Position numbers and translations under genes: made by a program. Under the pieces are notes generated by a model. It searched no databases and was not told the DNA's origin. It saw nothing but the letters and a program-made list of their open reading frames with translations. From Terrimicrobiaceae bacterium (GTDB lineage: Bacteria; Verrucomicrobiota; Verrucomicrobiia; Chthoniobacterales; Terrimicrobiaceae), in the NCBI GenBank assembly GCA_018402345.1, contig JAGYIV010000009.1, forward strand, positions 1-64,000: 64,000 nt of DNA, given 5' to 3'. Shown in pieces: positions 1 to 10,225 of the stretch (position 1 is its first letter; the number at the start of each line of letters is the position of its first letter).

Positions 1-1670
1 TTGTCCAAAAGGTAATTTATGATAGCCACACATTTAACAATGTTAGATGTAACTGGATGCTCAATTCCAAGCCATTTTTCATAAACCTCCAAGGCGCGAG
101 CAGCGAGTAACAGTGATTTTGCGTTGTCTGCCATGGACTGGTAAAGATTAGACAGATTGTAGAGGCAAACGCCTGTATTCAAATGATCTTTACCGAGCGA
201 TTTTTCAAAAATAACTAACGCGCGCTCGTAAAGCTGCAGTGCCTTTAAATTGTTTCCCATAGAGTTGTAAAGAGCAGCTAAATTGCTTAGGCTTACAGCC
301 GTGACGGGATTTTCAGGCCCATATTTTTGTTCCGAGATCGCCAAGACGCTCTCGAAAAGCGGCAGGGCTTTTTGGTAGTCTCCCATGGAGTTGTAAAGAG
401 CAGCCAGATTGTTAAAACTCTCAACAGTAGATTTATGCTCTTTCCCGAGGGTTTTTTTTCGAAGCTCCAAGGCTTGTTCCATTAGCGGTAGTGCCTTTTC
501 GAAGTCTCCGATTGATTGAAAACTCATAGCCATGTTGTTGAGGCTCATTGATGTATTTGGATGTTCTGGCCCAAGGACCTTTTTATTGATTACCATAGCG
601 CGGTCGAAGAGAGATAGGGCATTAGCGTAGTCACCCAACCGAAAGTAAATAGAGGCCAGATTGTTTAGGCTGCTGGCTGTGTCAGGATGCTCGGGCCCGA
701 GGACTTTTTCACGGATAGCTAACGCACGCTCATAAAGTTTCAGTGCCTTTGCATTGTCTCCCATGGATTTGCAATGAGAAGCTAGGTTGGTAAGGCTATT
801 TGCCGTCCTAGGATGGTGTGGGCCGAGGGCTTTTTCCTCGATCTCTAAAGCTCTTGCGTAAAGACGCATAGCCTTGTGGATGTCTCCCACATTGGAGTAA
901 AGATTTGCCAGATTTTTGAGGCTGCTGGCTGTATTTGGATGCATAGGGCCGAAGGTGTTTTCACGAATCGCCAAGGCGCGTTCAAGGAGCGGGATTGCTT
1001 TGTCGCTGTTGCCCATGGTATGGTAAACTTTTGCCAGACTGTTGAGGCTTGCTGCCGTATCGGGATGCTGCGGGCCGAGGGCTTTTTCCCGAATCGCCAA
1101 TGAGCGCTCGTGGAAACGCTTGGCCTGGGAGTAGTCGCCAATTTCTTCGTAAATAAGACCCAAATTATTGAGGCTTGTAGCCGTATTGGGATGCTGAGGA
1201 GTAAGGACTTTCTCCCAAATCGACAAGGCGCGTTCATAGAGCGGTAGGGCCTTGTCGTTGTCACCATTGTCGCGGTAGACATTTGCCAGATTGTTGAGGC
1301 TTGCTGCTGTATCGGGATGCTGGGGGCCAAGGGCTTTTTCTCGGATTGCCAAGGCGCGCTGATGGAGTGGAAGTGCTTTAATGTTGTTACCCATGGCGAA
1401 GTAAACAATGGCCAGATTGTTGAGACTTTGTGCCGTATCGGGATGCTGAGGATCGAGGTCTTTTTCTCGGATTGCCAAGGCGCGATTAAGTAGTGATATG
1501 GCCTCAAGCGATTTTCCTTGTTCATGAAGTGCACGCCCTTGGGCGGTTAATTCCTCTGCCTCTTCGGCGCTCTGGGCGAAAAGGGGGAGGGGAAGAAGAA
1601 GTAAGAAGTAAGAAGTGAGAAGGAGGAAAGCGAGGCGGGGAAAGCGAGGAATTGAAATTTGAAATAACAT
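1..1670 (-). CDS. Exported tetratricopeptide-repeat protein, 3' end outside window
   Basis: From the ATG at 1668-1670 the frame stays open for 556 codons to the window edge, so the C-terminus is missing. A long hydrophobic signal peptide ending near LPLFAQ is followed by kinesin-light-chain-type TPRs of about 42 residues, each with the pattern ALAIREKALG then HPDTAxSLNNLA. The same repeat type fills the TPR-CHAT protein at 16875-21056, so a CHAT protease domain could follow outside the window; that is inference. TPRs bind protein partners. The gene lies 52 bp after the metallopeptidase-like gene and is probably the last member of a minus-strand operon. The signal-peptide codons are a 7-bp repeat (see 1591-1630). 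Confidence 0.85.
   Translation of the reverse strand, partial: MLFQISIPRFPRLAFLLLTSYFLLLLPLPLFAQSAEEAEELTAQGRALHEQGKSLEAISLLNRALAIREKDLDPQHPDTAQSLNNLAIVYFAMGNNIKALPLHQRALAIREKALGPQHPDTAASLNNLANVYRDNGDNDKALPLYERALSIWEKVLTPQHPNTATSLNNLGLIYEEIGDYSQAKRFHERSLAIREKALGPQHPDTAASLNSLAKVYHTMGNSDKAIPLLERALAIRENTFGPMHPNTASSLKNLANLYSNVGDIHKAMRLYARALEIEEKALGPHHPRTANSLTNLASHCKSMGDNAKALKLYERALAIREKVLGPEHPDTASSLNNLASIYFRLGDYANALSLFDRAMVINKKVLGPEHPNTSMSLNNMAMSFQSIGDFEKALPLMEQALELRKKTLGKEHKSTVESFNNLAALYNSMGDYQKALPLFESVLAISEQKYGPENPVTAVSLSNLAALYNSMGNNLKALQLYERALVIFEKSLGKDHLNTGVCLYNLSNLYQSMADNAKSLLLAARALEVYEKWLGIEHPVTSNIVKCVAIINYLLD
1591..1630. repeat. CT/GA heptamer tract inside a signal-peptide coding region
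   Basis: On the plus strand the unit GAAGTAA recurs every 7 bp with small changes. The coding strand reads ACTTCTT units, which translate to TSYFLLL in any frame. It encodes the hydrophobic core of the signal peptide of the TPR protein. Confidence 0.8.
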
Positions 1671-1722
1671 TACTAAAAGACCTGCTCAGTTTATATTCCA
1701 ATTATCATTTTTAAATGTTTGC

Positions 1723-2181
1723 TCATATCATTTTAAGAAATTCCTCGTTTGAAAATCCTAATTTTTTAGCACAATGAGTAATCGCTGTGTAAAAATTTGA
1801 GTCGTGGCCATTCGCAGTAAATTTATATTTATCTTTTCTCATTAGATTCATTCCTTCCTCACTGGGCTTATTAACACATTTATACTGGTATTCATGGAGA
1901 GTTTCATGGAGAATATCTCTTTTCCATATTGGGTCGAATTGAGCTATTGGGCATCCGCGGATTCGAATGTCATCCTGTAAATCTGATTCCGTCACACATA
2001 TCATTATGCAATCATCATTAAAATAATATGATGAAACTAAATTGGGAATGGATTTATCAATTTCTTCTTGCGTCACTATCCTTAAAAAAATTTTTGCTCG
2101 AATAGTTTTTGGAGGGAATAACTTTCCGTGAATGCGCTTATGTTCTTTTTCAAGTTCTTGTTCTAATTCAGATGGTGTCAT
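1723..2181 (-). CDS. Possible small zinc metallopeptidase (HExxH), SprT-like
   Basis: 152 residues, no signal peptide. Around residue 90 is DILHETLHEYQ, an HExxH zinc-binding motif, and about 35 residues later GHDSNFYTAI could supply the third histidine, as in SprT-like or minigluzincin peptidases. I recognise no wider family. The gene starts 2 bp after the stop of the broken caspase gene, so it is probably co-transcribed with it. It is clearly more AT-rich than the caspase domains beside it, which hints at separate origin. A role as partner of the caspase proteins is only suggested by position. Confidence 0.6.
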   Translation of the reverse strand: MTPSELEQELEKEHKRIHGKLFPPKTIRAKIFLRIVTQEEIDKSIPNLVSSYYFNDDCIMICVTESDLQDDIRIRGCPIAQFDPIWKRDILHETLHEYQYKCVNKPSEEGMNLMRKDKYKFTANGHDSNFYTAITHCAKKLGFSNEEFLKMI

Positions 2182-2183
2182 GG

Positions 2184-5100
2184 CTATGGGGTTGATAAAC
2201 TAAAATCGCCTTCGAGGTTCACGCGGCGGACATTGGGAGTTTGTTTGTTGTTGGTGAGGGCGGCGACACGGGTTTTTACATAGTTGGCGAGTTCGCTCAT
2301 GGTGACGGAGCCGTCTTTGTTGGCGTCGGAGCCTTCCTTGCCGTCAAGGGCTTCGAGAACGGCGTAGGTGAAGAGGCCGTTCTTTTGCTCGCTGCTTTCG
2401 AGGGCGTATTCGGCTCCAGCGGAGGAACTCAGGATCGTGGACCCGCTGCCGCGACGGAGGTCCACGAAGAGGCCTTGGAGGCGGTCATACCACTCGCTTT
2501 TGCCGCGTGCGCCTTCGATGGGCTTGATGGTCATGCCGCGTGCTCCGGAGGGGAGCATGGCGACGACCTGGTTCGGGTTGGTCTGGGCGCTGGCGAGCAT
2601 TTTCTTCTCGTCCTCGTCGAGTTCTCCCGCGTGGCAGGTGTCGATGAGGAGGGATTTGCGCAGGCAGGGGAGTTCGGCCAGGAGGTCGTCAAATTCCTCG
2701 AAGGCGATTCCGTTGCCAGATGGATTGTCGAAGTCGATATCGGAGGTTCCGAAATAGTAATCGTATTTGCTGTCGAGGAGTCCGTGACCTGCGACGAACA
2801 TAAGAACGGTGTCGTCCACGGTGGCTTTGGAAAGGAAATCGCGGATTTTGCCGAGGCTTTCCTTGGTGGCCTCGCGGTCGGTGATGAGGAGTTGCTTGAT
2901 TTCGCCGTAGCTGGAGCCGGATCGCGCCTTGACGCGTTCGAGGATGTCTTGGGCATCCTTGGCGGCATATTTCAGGTTCCACTCAGGGTTGGCGTATCTC
3001 GAAACCCCACTGGCCCGGCGTCGAAGGGTGAAGGCCTGGGACGCTCGAAGGCGCCCTGCAAATGTTCCGCGGCACCTCAGCGTTGGCGTAGAGGGACTCG
3101 GCACCGGCGCTGTTGAGGACGGAGACTTGGATTTTATTGCGCCCGGCGGCGAGTTTGATCGGGATGGTGCGTTCGAGGGATTGGGATTTGGCGTCGCGCA
3201 GGAGTTCGCCCTCCTTGCCGTTGACGGGCACATTGTTCACATAGAGGCGAAGGCGATCGAGGGGGTATTTGCTGTCGGTGGCTTTGATCTTCAGGGCGAG
3301 TTCGCTCTCCGCCGTGGAGGATGGGAGATCGCCGACAATTTCGATTTCAGGCAGGTGGAAATCGGGTTGGAGCATGTCCTCGGTCACGCCCATGCGCTTG
3401 AGGCGCTTCTCGCGGAGTTGCTTGGCGATGGCAAGGGCTTCTTCTGGCGCTCCCAAGCGTTCCAGAACGATATCCGGGCGGTTTAGGCGAAGATCGAATT
3501 GTTCGAAGGGGAAGGTTTTTTTCCTGTCTGAAAAGTGGAGCCCCAAAGACCCTGAACCTTTCGAAGCGTAATAACCATCCGGCAATAGATATAAAGGGTG
3601 GCCATGGAGTTGTGGATACATTCTCAGTGTTTCACTAAGTTGACCCTTAGCATCCCAATTGACGCGACGGATGGAAAAGCCACTGGGATCCTGATACCAA
3701 AAATGATTTGCTTCAGAGCATAAAGCGATATTTTTTAATCTGCCATCAAGATTTCCAGTATGTAAAGTGCTACTTATTTTCTTGTTTATAGTATCGTAAA
3801 TGAGAATAAAATTGCTAGTGTGAATCAGATATCTTCCTGCCTCGATTGGGAATGCAGATTCTACATCGTCGTCAAAAAATAAGCGCGTTGAATTTACATT
3901 ATCTTCTTCAACCATAGTAACGATTGATGAAAAGGAATATTCACTATCCAAATTCCACGCTGTGAAATTTTTTACAGAGATTGAGTTTCTGATTTTCGAA
4001 TTTTTTACAAATAACTTGTCAGTGGGGTTGGATTGATGGTTGCTTGCAAATTTTATTTTTTCATCTTTTTCTATACTCCATTGTGAAGAAATTGATGCAA
4101 AATGGCTATTGGCGAAATCTATTGATACTTTATCGCCTATCGAAATCGAACCTTCACTATCCATCATATCAAAAGGACAAAACTCAGCTGAATTATTAGA
4201 TTCCACAATTATATTATTTGTGAGATCAAACAACAAAGCATTTGATAATGCTCTTCTTTCTAAAAGGCTGCTTCCGCTTCCAAAATGGGGTGTTTGTTTT
4301 CTTTTATTACTAACAATAAAAGCGGCCTTTCGCCCATCATTCCTAAGCATTGAAGACCATATAATGTAGTTAGCAATAGGAATGTCAGAATATGTAAACT
4401 CACTAAAATCTGCTAAAGCAGGCGGTAATCCCATCGCCTGTTTTTGACCGTTAAAGCTAAAGTTTTTCCAGTCAGATGCTAAATTTGATTTAACCCAGCT
4501 TTCATCTATGTTCCATAAGAGTAACTTTCTCCCATCCAATGAGGCTGTAATGCCATCTGCCTTTCGCGCTGATGGCGTGATGATCGTGCGATTTAACCAT
4601 CCTTTTGGTGTCGCTATCGAAACATTTTTTGGCGAATCATCTAACAAGATAATATGAGGCTTGCCTGAAAGCCAAAGCATTTTGTCAAGTGGGAATGTTG
4701 TTTGCCTAAATTTATAATGTCTGCCATTGTGATCACTACTTAATTTTTTTTCAGGTTTTGGTAATTGTAGAAAGTTAATCACCTCGCTCACAGCTTTATC
4801 ATTGTAGCTAGCGACCCATTCACCATTGATATATTCTAAAAAACAATTAATAGGCTTAAATCCCTCCCAAGCGTCGTTATAAAAATTAACTATTGCTAAA
4901 CGCCCATCATTGCTTTGCGAGAACATGCAAGTCATGTATCCATCGCACGCAGACATTCGTCACTTTGAATTTAATGTGTCCCATAGATACCAATTTACTG
5001 TTGCTTAGGTTTATTTTATATACTTCTCCATCAAGTTTTCCATTTTTGCTCAATGATAAAAATACTAAGCTATCATCGTGGGGTGAATAAGCTAAAGGAG

Positions 5101-6031
5101 TTCCCTTGGTTTTAAAATTTATTGGCTTTGTTTGTCCGGTTGATATATCTAAAATCTGAACTTGCTTGCTGTGCCTATTTATTTGGACAATCAATGTATC
5201 GGAACCATCTCTAAAGGAAATATCTGTGGCGATAGATTTAAATGAGCTTAAAAGTCGGCCGCTACCACTTTCATATATAAAAACATGTGTTCCTGTTTGG
5301 ACAGCAATAAGTCTCATGTTTTTCGAGACATCAACAGACCATATTCCGTTCGGTAATTCTTGGACTACAGGTTCTAGAGCTTTCCGCTCGTAACTGCCCT
5401 GAATGGAATTTAATTCATCCAAAGAAATATGTTTAAAATTACTTACGATCCAATCAAGTGCCGGCGGGTATTCTTTGGATTTCGCGTTAACAACATATTC
5501 ATCGCAAATTTCTTGATCTTTTGGTATTCCATGCCCCGCCTGTGCACACATCGCATAGTTGAACTGCGCTGGCGCAAACCCACTATCAGCAGCCACTTTA
5601 AATAGTCGGGCAGCGTCTTTTTTATTTTCCGGTAATACTTTGCCTTCGGCTAACATCTCTCCCAGAGCCGTAATGGCGTAGGGATTGCCCTGCATTTTAT
5701 TGAGCCCCGCGAAGGCTTTTTTCTGAAGTGCCAGACCTTGATCCTCGTTGCGTTCGATTCCCTCTCCAGCGCGGCTCAAGACACCGAGGCGGAAGATTCC
5801 CAATGGATGGCCCTTTCGTGCGCTTGAAGTGGCGTATTTGGCCGCCAATTCTAGATTCTTCTCTGTTTGCCATCCCACGGAGTAATGAAACGCTACCACG
5901 GCCTCGCCGTATGCGTTACCTTGGTCAGCCGTCTGCTTTGCTTCCTTGAATGTGAGAATTCTGTTGTCTTGGGCAAGGGCGATTCCGCTGGTCAGTATGA
6001 ATGCAAGAATTGATAGGAAGATATTCTTCAT
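2184..6031 (-). pseudogene. Sel1 / beta-propeller / caspase protein, copy B, with two frame breaks
   Basis: Paralogue of the gene at 6028-10107, whose stop overlaps this ATG by 4 bp (ATGA). Signal peptide (MKNIFLSILAFILTSGIALA), Sel1-like repeats to about residue 180, a WD/beta-propeller-like middle, an Ig-like stretch (NNVPVNGKEGEL), then a C14 caspase-like domain with the histidine in AGHG and the cysteine in DTCHAG. The frame breaks once near 4910-4955, by 1 nt. It breaks again at 2990-3075, where 77 nt replace 61 nt of copy A and the first caspase beta-strand (ALYAVAMGVSEY in copy A) is lost. The p10-like segment DLRRGSGSTILSSS is intact here but not in copy A. This is a decaying gene or contains assembly errors. 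Confidence 0.85.
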
Positions 6032-9000
6032 TTCTTGGAAAGGGCAAAGTCGCCTTCGAGGTTCACGCGGCGGACGTTGGGGGATTGTTTGTTGTTGGTG
6101 AGGGTGGCGACTCGGGTTTTTACATAGTTGGCGAGTTCGCTCATGGTGACGGAGCCGTCTTTGTTGGCGTCGGAGCCTTCCTTGCCGTCAAGGGCTTCGA
6201 GAACGGCGTAGGTGAAGAGGCCGTTCTTTTGCTCGCTGCTTTCGAGGGCGTATTCGGCTCCAGCGCGAAACTCAGGATCGTGGACCCGCTGCCGCGACGG
6301 AGGTCCGACGAAGAGGCCTTGGAGGCGGTCATACCACTCGCTTTTGCCGCGTGCGCCTTCGATGGGCTTGATGGTCATGCCGCGTGCTCCGGTAGGGAGC
6401 ATGGCGACGACTTGGTTCGAGTTGGCTTGGGCGCTGGCGAGCATTTTCTTCTCGTCCTCGTCGAGTTCGCCGGCGTGGCAGGTGTCGATGAGGAGGGATT
6501 TGCGCAGGCAGGGGAGTTCGGCCAGGAGGTCGTCAAATTCCTCGATGGCGATTCCGTTCGCGGAAGGATTGTCGAAGTCGATGTCGGTAGTGCCGAAATA
6601 GTAGTCGTATTTGCTATCGAGGAGCCCATGGCCAGCGACGAACAGGAGCACGGTGTCGTCCACGGTGGCTTTGGAAAGGAAATCGCGGATTTTGCCGAGG
6701 CTTTCCTTGGTGACTTCGCGGTCGGTGAGGAGGAGTTCCTTGATTTCGCCGTAGCTGGAGCCGGAGCGCGCCTTGACGCGTTCGAGGATGTCGCGGGCAT
6801 CCTTCGCGGCATATTTCAGGTTCCACTCGGGGTTGGCGTATTCTGAAACGCCCATAGCCACAGCGTAAAGCGCGGGCTTGGGACGCGGAGCGGTGCAAGT
6901 GACCTCTGCGTTGGCGTAGAGAGATTCGGCACCCGCGCTGTTCAGGACAGAGACTTGGATCTTGTTGCGCCCGGCGGCGAGTTTAATCGGGATGGTGCGT
7001 TCGAGAAATTGGGATTTGGAATCGCGCAGGAGTTCGCCCTCCTTGCCGTTCACGGGCACATTGTTCACATAGAGGCGGAGGCGATCGAGGGGGTATTTGC
7101 TGTCCGAGGCTTTGATTTTGAGGACGAGTTCACTCTCCACTGTTGAGGAGGGAATGTCGCCTACGATTTCGATTTCCGGCAGGTGGAAATCGGGTTGGAG
7201 CATGTCTTCGGTCACGCCCATGCGCTTGAGCCGCTTCTCGCGGAGTTGCTTGGCAATGGCAATGGCTTCGTCCGGTGCTCCCAAGCGTTCCAGCACGATG
7301 TCCGGGCGATTTAGGCGAAGGTCGAATTGTTCGAAGGGGTAGGTCTTGTGTCCATCGGAAAAATGTATGCTCGAAGACCAATTTTCACGGGAGGAATAAA
7401 AATAATCCTTCGTTAAAAATAAAGGCTGACTATTAAGCCTAGGGAATATTGTTCCTTCAAAAGAGATTTGTCCACTTTCTCTAAGATTAAAAAGTTTAAG
7501 TGTGCCATCAGCAGACCGCAAAAAAGCTCTTTGCCCATCAACAGCAACTGTTAGTTGTTGCTGAACCTCGCTCCAGGGCGCTCCGTAGGATGTATGTCTC
7601 TGTAAATTAATAACCTGCTCAATGTATTGATCTGAGATTGAAATGATGCGATTAATTCGCCAATTCCACATTGCTAAAATTTGGCCCATCTGAACGCAGA
7701 CCAGATTTTTGCCTATGGGAATAGCAACATCAACAACTCCCTGAACTACACAGTGAGAAGCCTGCTTTGTTTGAGAATCATAAGCGGAAATTCTAGTTGA
7801 TTTTGAATATAACTTGTCTGCTTTGCCTTCCCAAGGTTCCCATGATACTGTAATATTTGATAAAATGTTCTGATTGGTCCTTGCAAATTTGCCGGATTTG
7901 CGATGCCAACCATACAAGTTATTGAAAAGATATGGATGAATTTTTATAGTTGGTGGTAATGCATCTCCACTAATGATAAATCTATTATAATCAGATTGAA
8001 GATTGTTATCTTTGAGACCAATTGATGTTTGCTGAAGCCCTAGGTCTGGTCGCAGCCACGCCATGGTATAAGAAGTGTAAGGCCACACCCTTGAAGTAAG
8101 TAAGGTTTTGATATATGAGTCACTTTTACTAATATCATGCATTTCTATATCAACTTGTGTAGATGGAAATATAAAGCCGTCATGGGTGTCTTGCTTATTA
8201 TTTTTATTTGATGCTTTCAAATTACTTGCAGCCACAAAAAAGTTTTCTCCGCATGGCGAAATCACAGCATTCCAAATATGATTACCTGCTTTAGCAGAAT
8301 ACGCTCGCCCATCTAGTATTGATAAATCAAAAGATGTCACTGGTGCCGATCTGCTAAAAATCCAGAAATTCGCGCCTGTTTCCTGTTGGATTTTACCATC
8401 AAGGTCAAACATTTTAAACTGATTGTCGATGCCCCAAAAAATAATTTTGCTGCCATCTGATGAAGATGATACGCCATCGGCGAATGTCGCTGCAGGTTCG
8501 GCAATCTTGCCCTCGACGATTGAATTATTATCTAGAAACAGAGCCCAGTTGAAATAAGGGTTGTTGTTAATCAATTTACCAACACCGCCCCCCAGTGAAA
8601 TGCTTTTTCCTAAATCAAACTCTCGCCCGTTCAGATTGATTGCCACCTCTAAATCCTTAACAGTTGCAAACGAAGAAGGGATTCCAATAAAATCAATAAG
8701 TAGCTTGAATGATTTTGATGATACAGCCTCATCACCATGCCCATTGCGACTTCCATTTGCTAAAGTAATCCAAGGAACTAGAGATAGGTTTCCGTTTGAA
8801 ATAAAGATAAGGCTTTCCAAGCCCATGAAAACCTCTTCGTAGTATGACCATCTCGCAATCATGCAATCGCCCGTCCTATTAAAATATGCAGCAAAAGTTT
8901 CTGCTTCATGTATCTGTGAGTAGGAAAGCTCAGGCATAACATATGAGCCAACCAATTTTTTGTCATTTGCCCTGATGAAAAGCAAGTGTTCATTACCCTC

Positions 9001-10107
9001 CGATAGAATTGCAAGAGTGTCAGTATTCGAGTCGTAGCCAATAATCGATCCCTTTCCTGCCTGAATTTCAAATTCTTTCAAGGAGTTATCATTTATGTTC
9101 CACTCTAAAAGCACATCGGATTGCTCACTGTGAACTGAACCCAGAGTTGCCCAAACTTTATTAGAATCCTTTGCAAAAAAAGCCCTTAAAAATCTATTTT
9201 CATTTTTTAAAACGCTGTCTCCTACAACTGCTTCTGGAATACTTAATAATTTAGTTTTTAAGAGTCGGCCTGTTGGGACTTCGTATAAAAATAATTCATT
9301 CGATGAAACAATTACAACTTTTTTTAAATCATCTGAAAAATTAACCCAGCACACTTTATGGGGGTGCTGCTGAACAATCGGTTGTAATTTTTCCGCATCC
9401 ATATTTTGAACAGCTGAACCAACCATTTTTGCTAAATCAAAAACAACCAATTTAGAGTTCTTTTCAACTTGAATGCCTTTTGGTTCAAATTGTTCATTCT
9501 CTGGACCCCAGGCCTTAGTATTTAGAGTGCAAATTGCAAGGGGATAACCCTTTTCAAATGCCAGCATTAAATATTGATTTTTGACACTTTCGCTCTTTGG
9601 GTTCCATTGGCCATCTTGAGCACACCTCGCGTAGTTGAACTGCGCTGGCGCAAACCCACTATCAGCAGCCACTTTAAATAGTCGGACAGCATCTTTTTTA
9701 TTTTCCGGTAAGACTTTGCCCTCGGTTAACATCTCTCCCAGAGCCGTAATGGCGTAGGGATTGCCCTGCATTTTATTGAGCCCCGCGAAGGCTTTTTTCT
9801 GAAGTGCCAGACCTTGATCCTCGTTGCGTTCGATTCCCTCTCCAGCGCGGCTCAAGACACCGAGGCGGAAGATTCCCAACGGATGGCCCTTTCGTGCGCT
9901 TGAAGTGGCGTATTTGGCCGCCAATTCCAAGTTCTTCTCTGTTTGCCACCCTACGGAGTAATGAAACGCCACCACGGCCTCGCCGTATGCGTTACCTTGG
10001 TCGGCCATTTGCTTGGCTTCATTAAAATTGAGAACGCGATTGTCTTGGGCAAGAGCGTTTGTGCCCATCAATATGCTGGCTAGGATCGGTAGAAAGGCGC
10101 TTTTCAT
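6028..10107 (-). CDS. Exported Sel1 / beta-propeller / caspase-like (peptidase C14) protein, copy A
   Basis: 1359 residues from the ATG at 10105-10107, chosen because it begins a signal peptide (MKSAFLPILASILMGTNALA); the frame is open further upstream without one. Order: Sel1-like repeats (about 25-190), AT-rich beta-propeller-like region (about 200-900), Ig-like segment with PLDRLRLYVNNVPVNG, then caspase-like domain with His near 1157 (FVAGHG) and Cys near 1209 (LLIDTCHAGE). A perfect 12-residue EF-hand-type loop, DANKDGSVTMSE, lies near the C-terminus and would fit the calcium dependence known for metacaspases. At 6264-6308 about 16 codons read GPPSRQRVHDPEF where copy B has DLRRGSGSTILSS, because of two compensating indels. 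Probably a periplasmic or surface cysteine protease with a sensor-like middle; activity is uncertain. Confidence 0.85.
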   Translation of the reverse strand: MKSAFLPILASILMGTNALAQDNRVLNFNEAKQMADQGNAYGEAVVAFHYSVGWQTEKNLELAAKYATSSARKGHPLGIFRLGVLSRAGEGIERNEDQGLALQKKAFAGLNKMQGNPYAITALGEMLTEGKVLPENKKDAVRLFKVAADSGFAPAQFNYARCAQDGQWNPKSESVKNQYLMLAFEKGYPLAICTLNTKAWGPENEQFEPKGIQVEKNSKLVVFDLAKMVGSAVQNMDAEKLQPIVQQHPHKVCWVNFSDDLKKVVIVSSNELFLYEVPTGRLLKTKLLSIPEAVVGDSVLKNENRFLRAFFAKDSNKVWATLGSVHSEQSDVLLEWNINDNSLKEFEIQAGKGSIIGYDSNTDTLAILSEGNEHLLFIRANDKKLVGSYVMPELSYSQIHEAETFAAYFNRTGDCMIARWSYYEEVFMGLESLIFISNGNLSLVPWITLANGSRNGHGDEAVSSKSFKLLIDFIGIPSSFATVKDLEVAINLNGREFDLGKSISLGGGVGKLINNNPYFNWALFLDNNSIVEGKIAEPAATFADGVSSSSDGSKIIFWGIDNQFKMFDLDGKIQQETGANFWIFSRSAPVTSFDLSILDGRAYSAKAGNHIWNAVISPCGENFFVAASNLKASNKNNKQDTHDGFIFPSTQVDIEMHDISKSDSYIKTLLTSRVWPYTSYTMAWLRPDLGLQQTSIGLKDNNLQSDYNRFIISGDALPPTIKIHPYLFNNLYGWHRKSGKFARTNQNILSNITVSWEPWEGKADKLYSKSTRISAYDSQTKQASHCVVQGVVDVAIPIGKNLVCVQMGQILAMWNWRINRIISISDQYIEQVINLQRHTSYGAPWSEVQQQLTVAVDGQRAFLRSADGTLKLFNLRESGQISFEGTIFPRLNSQPLFLTKDYFYSSRENWSSSIHFSDGHKTYPFEQFDLRLNRPDIVLERLGAPDEAIAIAKQLREKRLKRMGVTEDMLQPDFHLPEIEIVGDIPSSTVESELVLKIKASDSKYPLDRLRLYVNNVPVNGKEGELLRDSKSQFLERTIPIKLAAGRNKIQVSVLNSAGAESLYANAEVTCTAPRPKPALYAVAMGVSEYANPEWNLKYAAKDARDILERVKARSGSSYGEIKELLLTDREVTKESLGKIRDFLSKATVDDTVLLFVAGHGLLDSKYDYYFGTTDIDFDNPSANGIAIEEFDDLLAELPCLRKSLLIDTCHAGELDEDEKKMLASAQANSNQVVAMLPTGARGMTIKPIEGARGKSEWYDRLQGLFVGPPSRQRVHDPEFRAGAEYALESSEQKNGLFTYAVLEALDGKEGSDANKDGSVTMSELANYVKTRVATLTNNKQSPNVRRVNLEGDFALSKK

Positions 10108-10225
10108 TATACGGAAACCTCGCCTCTTTTGATGAAAATCGATTGGCGGAACCTTTGCTTGGCGCCTCATAGCGCCATAGAATCTCTGGAAAAAAACATC
10201 CTTCAAGTGCGATGTTTTTAAAAAA

